NCBI GenBank assembly: GCA_041906305.1
Contig: JAYRJL010000004.1
Coordinates: 389,316-453,315, forward strand
DNA: 64,000 nt
Direction of reading: 5' to 3'
Origin: SHVZ01 sp041906305
GTDB lineage: Bacteria > Pseudomonadota > Alphaproteobacteria > SHVZ01
The position numbers were made by a program, and so were the translations under genes. Of the stretch, positions 1 through 9,750 are shown piece after piece. The notes under the pieces are model-generated. The model saw only the letters and a list, made by a program, of their open reading frames with translations, ran no database searches and had not been told where the DNA came from. Position 1 is the stretch's first letter. Each line of letters begins with the position of its first letter.

Positions 1-42
1 CTGATGATGCGCCTCGAGAAGTACAAGTCGACGGTCGTCTGA
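1..42 (+). CDS. C-terminal end of an unidentified protein (cut by window edge)
   Basis: An open plus-strand frame enters from the left edge and ends in a TGA at 40-42; the last residues read LMMRLEKYKSTVV. The coding sense is inferred from the open frame and from the tight 10-nt gap to the convergent gene that follows. Only 13 residues are visible, so no family can be assigned. The ssb neighbourhood often has uvrA in this class, but this ending does not resemble a UvrA C-terminus that I can recognise. Confidence 0.35.
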   Translation: MMMRLEKYKSTVV

Positions 43-52
43 CCGCCGTTCT

Positions 53-1108
53 TCAGCCTCGAAGTCCGGCGAGCACGTCGCGCGCCTTGGCGGCGACGAG
101 AGACTGAGGATCGAGCGGCTTCAGGGCCTCTTCCGCGGGGGCGGCTGCTTCCGCCGGCGCTTCGGTCGGTGCGGGAGGCGGCGTCGACAAGGGGCCGGTC
201 GCCGACGGCGGCGAGGCGGCGACGTCCTGATAGGGCTTGGCGCCCCACGAGGTCGACAGCTTCATCTTCGGCTTGCCGCCGCTGCTGTTGGCCGCGGCCT
301 TGGCGATTGCCGATTCCGGCTTCTTCAGGCGGTGATAGTCGGACGAGCGCAGGATCACGCCGACGATGCCGCCGCCGGTGACGATGCGCGCCGCGTCGGA
401 CAGCGCGTTGATCGCTGCGTCGCGCTTGACCTGCACCACCTGGCTTTCGGCGAGCTTCACCAGCTCCGCACCGAGACTCATCTTGAGGCTCTCCATCGAC
501 TGCGCGACGCGCGACGCGTCGTCCGCCGACCGGCACCGCAGGTCGAGATAGAAGGCGTAGAGGTGGACGTAGCGGCTGAACTCGTCGTCCATCTCCAGCA
601 TCAGCGGATCGTGCAGCGGCACCAGCACTTCACCGGCGCCGAGCCTGCGGCCGAGGCGGCCGCCGTCGGAGTCGGCGCGCTTGCGCGTCCGCCGGTGCCA
701 GACGTAGCGGGTGAGCACGGTCGCGCCCAGCGTCAGCACGCTGACCACGACCCAGAGCATGCCCAGCGCCTTGAGGCTGTCGCGCATCAGGTCGGCGATG
801 CCCTCGAGATTGAGCATCTTCAGCGACAGCCGGATGTGCTTCTGGCTCGCGAAGACGTATTCCTTCACGAAGTCGACCAGCCAGACCGGCATGTCGTCCT
901 GGAAGGCGATGATCAGCGTGAAGGCGACCGCGAAGATGTCGAGCGCGGCGATGCCGATGATCATGCCCCAGGTGACCACGCGCATCAGGACCGAGATCGC
1001 CACGTCCATCATGGCGACCGACCAATGCTTCTCCTTCGGCTTCGGCGGTGGCCGCGGCCGGGAGGGCGCCTGTGGCTGGTCCTTCGATCCCTTCAGAAAC
1101 TCGAGCAT
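53..1108 (-). CDS. Predicted inner-membrane protein, unknown function
   Basis: 351 residues. A proline/lysine-rich cytoplasmic-looking start (about residues 10-28) is followed by a long hydrophobic stretch at about 33-70, probably two membrane passes, and another at about 116-136. A charged helical region of about 150 residues follows, and the C-terminal 60 residues are Pro/Ala rich. I recognise no catalytic motif and no named family. It is divergent from ssb across a 163-nt gap and convergent with the partial gene at the left edge. The ATG at 1108 is the first in frame before the proline-rich stretch. The coding call rests on codon bias and on the membrane-segment pattern. Confidence 0.7.
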   Translation of the reverse strand: MLEFLKGSKDQPQAPSRPRPPPKPKEKHWSVAMMDVAISVLMRVVTWGMIIGIAALDIFAVAFTLIIAFQDDMPVWLVDFVKEYVFASQKHIRLSLKMLNLEGIADLMRDSLKALGMLWVVVSVLTLGATVLTRYVWHRRTRKRADSDGGRLGRRLGAGEVLVPLHDPLMLEMDDEFSRYVHLYAFYLDLRCRSADDASRVAQSMESLKMSLGAELVKLAESQVVQVKRDAAINALSDAARIVTGGGIVGVILRSSDYHRLKKPESAIAKAAANSSGGKPKMKLSTSWGAKPYQDVAASPPSATGPLSTPPPAPTEAPAEAAAPAEEALKPLDPQSLVAAKARDVLAGLRG

Positions 1109-1150
1109 TCGTGCTGTGTGGCGGTGAGCGTGCCGGGCGGAAATCTATCT

Positions 1151-1165
1151 GTTCAGTTAGTGTCC
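1151..1165 (+). promoter_or_regulatory. Possible degenerate SOS (LexA) box upstream of ssb
   Basis: The sequence GTTC-N7-GTCC differs by one base from the alphaproteobacterial LexA pattern GTTC-N7-GTTC. It lies 106 nt before the ssb start in the divergent gap shared with the membrane protein gene. ssb is an SOS gene in some bacteria. One four-base half-site plus a mismatched one is weak evidence. Confidence 0.2.
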
Positions 1166-1271
1166 GGGCGAGCATATTCTTAGTCTTTCGACGAGCCGCG
1201 ACGAACCATCGACGAGGTGGTCGCAGAACGGCTAGGAAGGGTCTCCCCGCAGTCGACGGGAAGGGAGTGTC

Positions 1272-1733
1272 ATGGCCGGTAGCGTTAACAAAGTCATTCT
1301 GGTCGGGAACCTCGGGCGCGATCCCGAAGTCCGCAATACCCAGGACGGCCGCAAGGTGGTCAATCTTTCGCTCGCCACGTCGGAGTCCTGGCGCGACCGC
1401 CAGTCCGGCGAGCGCAAGGAGCGGACCGAGTGGCACCGCGTGGTGATCTTCAACGAGAACCTGGCGGAAGTGGCCGAGAAGTATCTGCGCAAGGGCGCCA
1501 AGGTCTTCATCGAAGGCCAGCTCCAGACCCGGAAGTGGACCGACCAGTCCGGGGCCGAGAAGTACACCACTGAGATCGTTCTGCAGCGCTACCGGGGCGA
1601 GCTCACCATGCTCGACGGCCGCGGCGAAGGCGGCGGCGCCAGCCATGGCGGCGAGTTCGCGGACGCGCCCGGCCCGTCGAGCCCGCCCCCCCGGAAAGGC
1701 GGCGCCGATCTCGACGACGAGATCCCGTTCTGA
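1272..1733 (+). CDS. ssb: Single-stranded DNA-binding protein SSB
   Basis: Binds and protects single-stranded DNA in replication, repair and recombination. The 153-residue protein has an N-terminal OB fold (about residues 4-110, starting NKVILVGNLGRDPE), a short Gly/Pro-rich linker, and the acidic tip DDEIPF at the C-terminus, which is the docking peptide for SSB partners. Length is normal for alphaproteobacterial SSB. A good ribosome site (AAGGGAG, 5 nt before the ATG) fixes the start. The next gene starts 14 nt after the stop, so co-transcription is possible. Confidence 0.97.
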   Translation: MAGSVNKVILVGNLGRDPEVRNTQDGRKVVNLSLATSESWRDRQSGERKERTEWHRVVIFNENLAEVAEKYLRKGAKVFIEGQLQTRKWTDQSGAEKYTTEIVLQRYRGELTMLDGRGEGGGASHGGEFADAPGPSSPPPRKGGADLDDEIPF

Positions 1734-1747
1734 TCCAGGGGCCCCCG

Positions 1748-2368
1748 ATGCTCGGACGTTTTCTCACGGCACTTCTCTGCCTTGGCTGGCTCGCCGCCGC
1801 CGAGGCCCAGACCGCCTACAAGGAGATCGATCCCAAGGGCACGAGCTTCGCCGGTGCCGCGGTCTTCCGGAAGATCGCGCGCCTGGCCCAGGACAAGATC
1901 GAGGTCGCCAAGGCGGAGCAGGAAGTGGTGACGGTTCTCGCCGGCAAGCCCGAGACGAAGAACGTCGCCAAGCCGGGCGACTACATCGTCACCGGATCGC
2001 TCGGCGAACGCTACGTGATCGCCGGCAACCGTTTCGATCGGCTCTACGAGCCCGACCCGGGCCGCCCGGGCGAGTTCCGTTCCAAGGGCACGGTCCAGGC
2101 CGTGCTGCTGACCGAGCCGGTGACCTTCAAGGCCCCGTGGGGCGAGCAGCAGCGGATCGATGCCGGCGGTGTGCTGGTCAAGAACGGCGACGACATCTAC
2201 GGCATCGCCGAGGCGGCGTTCGCCGAGACCTACGGCCGCGCCGACAAGGACGGCAAGGTCTTCGTCGGCCTCGACGTGCCGGTGGCCCAGCAGAAGGCGG
2301 CGGCGCAGGAGCGGGGCGAGACGGCGCATGTCGCCGACGCCGACCGACGCATGAACTTCAAGAAGTGA
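1748..2368 (+). CDS. Exported hypothetical protein
   Basis: 206 residues beginning with a clear signal peptide (hydrophobic core LTALLCLGWLAAA, likely cleavage after AEA near residue 20). The mature part is soluble and lacks Cys and obvious catalytic motifs. A segment around residues 75-105 (PGDYIVTGSLGERYVI) has the look of a small beta domain of unknown role. It sits 14 nt after ssb and overlaps the start of the next gene by 4 nt (GTGA), which suggests translational coupling to a membrane protein. No family is recognised with confidence, so function is unknown. Confidence 0.75.
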   Translation: MLGRFLTALLCLGWLAAAEAQTAYKEIDPKGTSFAGAAVFRKIARLAQDKIEVAKAEQEVVTVLAGKPETKNVAKPGDYIVTGSLGERYVIAGNRFDRLYEPDPGRPGEFRSKGTVQAVLLTEPVTFKAPWGEQQRIDAGGVLVKNGDDIYGIAEAAFAETYGRADKDGKVFVGLDVPVAQQKAAAQERGETAHVADADRRMNFKK

Positions 2369-2763
2369 CCTTCGCCTATCCGCTGACGGGCCTGGCGACG
2401 ATCGCGGCCCTGCTCGTCTTCATCTGGACCGGGCGCAAGGTCAGCGGCGCCCGGCGCACCTACGGCATCAAGGCGCCCGCGACCTCGGGCGATCCCGGCT
2501 TCGAGCGGGTCTTCCGCGTGCAGATGAACACGCTCGAGCAGCTGGCGCTCTTCCTGCCTTCGATGTGGCTCGCGGCGGTGGTTTCCGACGACCTCTGGGC
2601 CGCCGTCATGGGGGCGATCTGGGTGGTCGGTCGGGTCGTTTATGCGCGTGCTTACTACGCCGATGCCGCGAGTCGCGGGCCGGGGTTCCTCATGACCATC
2701 GGGCCTACCTTTATCTTATTGATTTTGGCCACGGTTTTTATCGTCAGGGGAATGCTTCCCTAG
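2365..2763 (+). CDS. MAPEG-family membrane protein
   Basis: 132 residues with four hydrophobic segments (about 4-22, 54-72, 74-92 and 110-130). The central motif ERVFRVQMNTLEQLALFLP matches the MAPEG family (membrane-associated proteins in eicosanoid and glutathione metabolism), where the Arg/Asn/Glu residues line the glutathione site. Bacterial members are usually annotated as glutathione-S-transferase-like, with unproven substrates. The start is a GTG at 2365 that overlaps the previous stop (GTGA). No ATG lies closer to the N-terminal helix, so coupled translation is the best reading. Confidence 0.85.
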   Translation: MTFAYPLTGLATIAALLVFIWTGRKVSGARRTYGIKAPATSGDPGFERVFRVQMNTLEQLALFLPSMWLAAVVSDDLWAAVMGAIWVVGRVVYARAYYADAASRGPGFLMTIGPTFILLILATVFIVRGMLP

Positions 2764-2833
2764 GCCGTTCGCGCGTTGTTTGCGGGTGCGAAATATGCTA
2801 ACCAAAGCGTCATAGGAACGACCCCGCCGAGAC

Positions 2834-2868
2834 CCGGTGCGTTCCTTTTTCGTTCGCAACCGCACCGG
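2834..2868 (+). repeat. 8-bp inverted repeat in the gyrA leader
   Basis: CCGGTGCG at 2834-2841 is perfectly repeated in reverse complement at 2861-2868, with a 19-nt loop containing a CTTTTTC run. The structure ends 14 nt before the gyrA GTG, so in the transcript it would sit next to the ribosome site. No Shine-Dalgarno sequence is visible there. It could tune gyrA translation or be chance; no T-run follows the 3' arm, so it is not an ordinary terminator. Confidence 0.35.
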
Positions 2869-2882
2869 ACCCCAAATCTCCC

Positions 2883-5644
<2,762 letters not shown>

Positions 5645-5648
<4 letters not shown>

Positions 5649-6172
5649 GCCGACGTGTCGGCGTCTATCCGGGCACCTTTGATCCGGTGACCGACGGGCA
5701 CATGGACATCATCCGGCGGGCGACGTCGATCTGCGATCACCTGATCGTCGGATGCGCGCGCAACGCCGGCAAGGGGCCGCTGTTCTCGCTGGACGAGCGC
5801 GTGGCGACGGTGCGCGAGGAGATCCAGGCGCTCGGCCCCGACATGTCCAGGATGATCGAGGTCGTGCCGTTCGAGACGCTGCTGATCGAGTTCGCGCGCT
5901 CGGTCGGCGCCAGCTTCGTGATCCGCGGCCTCCGTGCCGTGTCGGACTTCGAGTACGAGTTCCAGATGGTCGGCATGAACAGCCGGCTCAACCCGGAAAT
6001 CCAGACTGTCTTCCTGATGGCGTCCGAGAACGTGCATTTCATCTCGTCGCGCTTCGTCAAGGAGATCGGCGCTCTCGGCGGCGATGTCGCCAAGTTCGTC
6101 AGCCCGCGCGTGGCGGAACGCCTGAAGCGCCGCTTCGCCGAGAACAATCGCAAGGCCGCGAACGCCGATTGA
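5645..6172 (+). CDS. coaD: Phosphopantetheine adenylyltransferase
   Basis: Transfers AMP from ATP to 4'-phosphopantetheine, the penultimate step of coenzyme A synthesis. The 175-residue protein has the nucleotidyltransferase motif GTFDPVTDGH (residues 9-18, T/HxGH type), the conserved RGLRAVSDFEYE segment, and the ISSRFVKEI motif of the family near residue 128. Length is normal. The start overlaps gyrA (ATGA), with AAGGGG just upstream, so translation is probably coupled to gyrA, a common arrangement in alphaproteobacteria. Confidence 0.97.
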
Positions 6173-6180
6173 TCTTAGAG

Positions 6181-6206
6181 GGCGGGACGACTAGCTTCCG
6201 CCCGCC
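6181..6206 (+). terminator. Hairpin after coaD (possible terminator)
   Basis: GGCGGG at 6181-6186 pairs with CCCGCC at 6201-6206 around a 14-nt loop, 8 nt after the coaD stop and just before the tRNA gene. It lacks a clear T-run, so it is at best a weak intrinsic terminator or a processing signal between coaD and tRNA-Lys. Confidence 0.35.
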
Positions 6207-6213
6207 TTGGTGA

Positions 6214-6289
6214 GAGCTCGTAGCTCAGTCGGTAGAGCACGTGACTTTTAATCATGGGGTCGCGGGTTCGAATCCCGCCGAGCTCACCA
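6214..6289 (+). tRNA. tRNA-Lys (anticodon UUU)
   Basis: A complete 76-nt cloverleaf. The acceptor arm GAGCTCG (6214-6220) pairs with CGAGCTC (6279-6285), followed by an encoded ACCA (6286-6289). The D arm is GCTC/GAGC. The anticodon loop CTTTTAA has the anticodon TTT at 6247-6249. The T arm is GCGGG-TTCGAAT-CCCGC. The UUU anticodon reads AAA and AAG lysine codons. It lies between coaD and the exonuclease III gene on the same strand. Confidence 0.97.
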
Positions 6290-6365
6290 TTCCTCCCCAT
6301 GTCGAGACCTGAACGCGATCTGGACCGGGAACTCCAGCCGGGTCAGGGTGTCTCGTGTCTGGACC

Positions 6366-7187
6366 ATGAAGATCGCGACCTTCAACGTGAACAGCGTCCT
6401 TCGCCGGCTGCCGGTCCTGATCGGCTGGCTCGAGCGGACAAAGCCGGACGTCGTCTGCCTGCAGGAACTGAAGGCCGAGGACAAGGCGTTTCCGCAGGCC
6501 GAATTGGCGGCGGCCGGATACCAGGCCGTCTGGAAGGGACAGAAGACCTGGAACGGGGTGGCGATCCTCGGCCGCGGCGTCGAGCCGGTGCTGGTGAGGT
6601 CCGAGCTTCCGGGTGATCCGGACGACGTACAGGCGCGCTACATCGAGGCGGCGGTGAAGGGCGTCCTGGTCGCCTCGATCTACCTGCCGAACGGCAACCC
6701 GCAGCCGGGACCGAAGTTCGACTACAAGCTCGCCTGGTTCGAGCGCCTGGCGCGGCATGCGAAGAAGCTCTACGCCGCGAAGCAGCCGGTCGTGCTCGCC
6801 GGCGACTTCAACGTCGTGTCGACCGACCTCGACATCTATCCGACGACCTCCTACGACGACGACGCGCTGCTGCAGCCCGAGAGCCGCGCGGCCTACGCCA
6901 GGCTGCTGAAGCAGGGATGGACGGACTCGATCCGCCAGCTTCACCCGGACAAGCGCATCTACACCTTCTGGGACTACATGCGGAACCGCTGGCCGCGCGA
7001 TGCCGGGCTCCGCATCGACCATCTGCTGCTGAGCTCGGAGCTGGCGCCGCGGCTGAAGAAGGCCGGCGTCGACCGCGAGGTGAGGGGCGAGGCCGGCGCC
7101 AGCGACCATGCGCCGGCCTGGGTCGTGCTCGCCGACATGACGGCGCCGAAGAAACCCGCTCTTCCCCGGAGCCGCCGCCGCTCCTAG
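6366..7187 (+). CDS. xthA: Exodeoxyribonuclease III (AP endonuclease)
   Basis: Repairs abasic sites and removes 3' blocking groups. The 273-residue protein is a complete EEP-fold nuclease: MKIATFNVNS at the start (catalytic Asn), the metal-binding Glu in CLQELK near residue 35, the Asp/Asn pair in LAGDFNV near 148, and the C-terminal SDHAP near 251 (catalytic Asp-His). I chose the ATG at 6366 because the family begins directly with MKIATFN; an upstream in-frame GTG would only add six residues. It follows tRNA-Lys, and selD starts 10 nt after its stop. Confidence 0.95.
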   Translation: MKIATFNVNSVLRRLPVLIGWLERTKPDVVCLQELKAEDKAFPQAELAAAGYQAVWKGQKTWNGVAILGRGVEPVLVRSELPGDPDDVQARYIEAAVKGVLVASIYLPNGNPQPGPKFDYKLAWFERLARHAKKLYAAKQPVVLAGDFNVVSTDLDIYPTTSYDDDALLQPESRAAYARLLKQGWTDSIRQLHPDKRIYTFWDYMRNRWPRDAGLRIDHLLLSSELAPRLKKAGVDREVRGEAGASDHAPAWVVLADMTAPKKPALPRSRRRS

Positions 7188-7197
7188 ACTCGGGCCT

Positions 7198-8256
7198 ATG
7201 GCAGATGATCCGAGCGCCGGACAGATCCGGCTGACGAGCCTGGCGCATGGCGGCGGTTGCGGCTGCAAGCTCGCGCCCTCCGTCCTGCAGCAGCTGCTCG
7301 CCGACCAGCCGGCGGTGGCACCGTTCACGCAGCTCCTCGTCGGCATCGAGAACTCCGACGACGCAGCGGTCTGGAAGGTCGACGACAACACCTGCGTGAT
7401 CGCGACCACCGACTTCTTCATGCCGATGGTCGACGATCCGCACGACTTCGGCCGCATCGCCGCGACCAACGCGATCTCGGACGTCTATGCCATGGGCGGC
7501 AAGCCGATCATGGCGCTCGCCATCCTCGGCATGCCGCTCGGCAAGATCCCGACCGAGATGGTACGCGAGATCCTGAAAGGCGGCGCCTCGGTCTGCGCAC
7601 AGGCCGGGATCCCGATCGCCGGCGGGCATTCGATCGACTGCCCGGAACCGGTCTACGGCCTGGCTGTGATCGGCCTCTGCAGGCCCTCCGACGTCCGCCG
7701 CAACGCCGACGCGAAGGCGGGCGACGCGCTGATCCTGACCAAGGCGGTCGGCGTCGGCATCTATTCGGCGGCGATCAAGAAAGGCGCGCTTCCGGCCGAC
7801 GGCTATGCCGAGATGGTGGCGAGCACGACCCTGCTCAACAGTGTCGGTGCGACGCTCGCCCAGGATCCCGACGTGCACGCGATCACCGACGTGACCGGCT
7901 TCGGCGTACTCGGCCACGGGCTCGAGATGGCGCGGGGATCGAAGCTCGCACTCACCATCGAGGCCGGCAAGGTGCCGTTACTCGCCAAGGCAGCCGAGCT
8001 CTCGGGGCAGGGCTTCGTCACCGGCGCCTCGCACCGCAACTGGGCGAGCTACAAGGACGAGGTGACGCTGCCCGACGGGTTCCCCGAGGGGCACCGGCAT
8101 CTGCTGAGCGACCCGCAGACCTCGGGCGGCCTGCTCGTCGCCTGCAGCGCCGGCCGCGCCGAGGAGATTGCGGCGACGATCCGGGCCGCAGGATATCCGG
8201 CGACCTCGGTCATCGGCCGCGCCGAAGTTGGCGATCCCCGCATCCGGGTCGTCTAG
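7198..8256 (+). CDS. selD: Selenide, water dikinase (selenophosphate synthetase)
   Basis: Makes selenophosphate from selenide and ATP, the selenium donor for selenocysteine and for 2-selenouridine in tRNA. The 352-residue protein has the glycine-rich N-terminal loop HGGGCGCK with active-site Cys (about residue 21; Cys rather than Sec), the ATP and metal residues in NSDDAAVW and TTDFFMPMVDDPHDFGRIAATNA, and the C-terminal SDPQTSGGLL motif. Length matches the E. coli enzyme. No selA, selB, tRNA-Sec or mnmH lies in this window. Its TAG stop shares CTAG with the convergent gene. Confidence 0.96.
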   Translation: MADDPSAGQIRLTSLAHGGGCGCKLAPSVLQQLLADQPAVAPFTQLLVGIENSDDAAVWKVDDNTCVIATTDFFMPMVDDPHDFGRIAATNAISDVYAMGGKPIMALAILGMPLGKIPTEMVREILKGGASVCAQAGIPIAGGHSIDCPEPVYGLAVIGLCRPSDVRRNADAKAGDALILTKAVGVGIYSAAIKKGALPADGYAEMVASTTLLNSVGATLAQDPDVHAITDVTGFGVLGHGLEMARGSKLALTIEAGKVPLLAKAAELSGQGFVTGASHRNWASYKDEVTLPDGFPEGHRHLLSDPQTSGGLLVACSAGRAEEIAATIRAAGYPATSVIGRAEVGDPRIRVV

Positions 8257-9584
8257 CGCGGCAGCACGCGGAGCTGCTTGAGCGCGACGGTCTCTTCCGA
8301 GGCCTCGTCGTCGTCCTCGAGCTCGACCACGCAGTTGGCGCCCTTGGCGGACTTGACCTGGGCCGGGTACCACGCCCCGTCGGAGAGTCTCCACACACGA
8401 TCGCCCTTGCGGCAGCGGGCGGCGGGCTTGCCCGGACCGTCCATCGACCAGGCGAGCATCTCTCGCTGCGTCACGACCGCGTCCTCGCTCGCGTCGGTAC
8501 CGTCGAAGCGGACGATGCACTGGCCGCCCGACTTGCTCGGCTCGCGCACCGTCGCCGACCACCAGCCGCCGTCGGAGAAGGCGAACAGACGCTGCCCCGG
8601 CTTGCAGGCGACCGTGCCGTCGCCGCGCGGCAGCGCCGCCGACTGGGAGGCGGCCTGCGGCTCGTCCTTCGGTGCGGCCGCGAGCGCCGCGCCGGGGCGG
8701 GTCCCGGCGTATGTCGCCGAGATGCCGAACACGTCGACGATCGCGTTCGCGACGGTCAGCTTGTCGGCGTCCTTCGACGAAAGTCCGGCCGGCGGGCTCA
8801 TCGTGATGCGGAGCGGGCCCTTCGGCTGCTTGAAGTCGGTCGAGAACGAGACGAGGGCATCGAGCACCGCCAGCGTCCGCGGGCCCTGATCCTTGGCCAG
8901 CGCGCCCAGCAGCGCGACGCTCTCGGCGACATAGGCTTCGGGCGTCTTGCCTTCGTCGGCGGCGAAGGCCGGGATCAGCTTGGAGAGCAGGGAGGCGTCC
9001 TCGTAGAGGAGGGTCGCGGTGCGCAGCGTGATCTCGTCCATCGCCTTGTCGGGGTTGGCCGCGGCCGCCGACGGCGTGACCCCGTCGAGGATCATGCTGA
9101 GCTCGATGCGGGCGAGGCCGGGGAGCGCGAATTCCAGCTTGTTCAGCGTCACCACCTTGCGGCCCGGATCGAAGCGGAAGTCGACCGCGACATCGGCAGA
9201 GGCGCTGCTCACGCCGACCGTCTTCGCGATCTCGTCAATCTCGGGCGATGACACGCCCTCGAACCGAAGCTTGGCGAAGTAGGGACCGTCCGGCGCGGTC
9301 GCGTGGTCGAAGTCGAGGTCCTCGACGACGACGCGCTTGATCGCGACGGGCGTCGGCTTGGAGTCGGGCTTGTCCTCCTTGACCACCGCCGTCACCTCGT
9401 TGAGCACGAAGCCGCTCGGGCCGAGCGCGGAAGCGCTTCCGTAGGAGAGCGTGAGCTCGGGCCCGAGCTTCGGCTTGATCTCCTGCTCGAAGCGGCTGAG
9501 CCCGTCGGCGAGCGCCGGGCCGGCAGCCAGCAGCCAGAGAAACGTCACCGCCAGGAGCCGGCGTGCGAGACGGACGAGAGCCAT
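8253..9584 (-). CDS. Secreted protein with two C-terminal Tudor-like modules
   Basis: 443 residues from the ATG at 9584, which opens a clear signal peptide (LLAVTFLWLLAAGPALA). Longer in-frame starts would bury that signal. Residues about 25-270 form an all-beta/alpha region with no recognised family, possibly a repeat of amphipathic strands. After a Ala/Pro/Gln linker come two similar modules of about 50 residues: RLFAFSDGGWWSATV... and RVWRLSDGAWYPAQV..., each followed by an acidic strand and a ML-W/LRVL ending. This aromatic W-x-x-A-x-V pattern resembles Tudor/agenet-like SH3 barrels. The stop overlaps the convergent selD stop. Function unknown; periplasmic location is inferred. Confidence 0.75.
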   Translation of the reverse strand: MALVRLARRLLAVTFLWLLAAGPALADGLSRFEQEIKPKLGPELTLSYGSASALGPSGFVLNEVTAVVKEDKPDSKPTPVAIKRVVVEDLDFDHATAPDGPYFAKLRFEGVSSPEIDEIAKTVGVSSASADVAVDFRFDPGRKVVTLNKLEFALPGLARIELSMILDGVTPSAAAANPDKAMDEITLRTATLLYEDASLLSKLIPAFAADEGKTPEAYVAESVALLGALAKDQGPRTLAVLDALVSFSTDFKQPKGPLRITMSPPAGLSSKDADKLTVANAIVDVFGISATYAGTRPGAALAAAPKDEPQAASQSAALPRGDGTVACKPGQRLFAFSDGGWWSATVREPSKSGGQCIVRFDGTDASEDAVVTQREMLAWSMDGPGKPAARCRKGDRVWRLSDGAWYPAQVKSAKGANCVVELEDDDEASEETVALKQLRVLPR

Positions 9585-9692
9585 GGATACCTCGATGCGT
9601 GCGCCCGCGGCCGAGCGCTGTCGCGGCCAGTTTCGCCGGCCCCCGCATCGGGAGCAAGCGCCTCTCGGCCGTCGGACGCCCCCGTCGGCGGG

Positions 9693-9721
9693 TTGCACGC
9701 AAGCGATGGTAGCGCTAACAT
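9693..9721 (+). promoter_or_regulatory. Predicted promoter of the phyH-lacI operon
   Basis: TTGCAC at 9693-9698 and TAACAT at 9716-9721 are separated by exactly 17 nt, a reasonable sigma-70 pair (3/6 and 4/6 matches). The -10 element falls inside the LacI-type palindrome at 9707-9720. The start site would be near 9728, giving a leader of roughly 23 nt before the phyH ATG, with GGGGA as ribosome site. Confidence 0.4.
9707..9720 (+). promoter_or_regulatory. LacI-type operator palindrome
   Basis: TGGTAGC (9707-9713) meets GCTAACA (9714-9720), whose reverse complement is TGTTAGC: six of seven positions agree and the centre is GCGC. This is the form of LacI/GalR-family operators (14 bp, central CpG). 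It lies 30 nt before the dioxygenase ATG and overlaps the predicted -10 box. The second gene of the same operon encodes a LacI-family repressor, so autoregulated repression is a direct inference. Confidence 0.55.
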
Positions 9722-9750
9722 CCGCGCCTCATCTCACCACGGGGACGCCG

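Noticed and set aside
1..42. End of uvrA
   Set aside because: uvrA often precedes ssb, but the 13 visible residues do not resemble a UvrA C-terminus and a membrane protein gene lies in between on the other strand.
6181..6300. Integration site at the tRNA-Lys gene
   Set aside because: tRNA 3' ends are common integration sites, but no integrase, no direct repeat of the tRNA end and no foreign genes are seen downstream.
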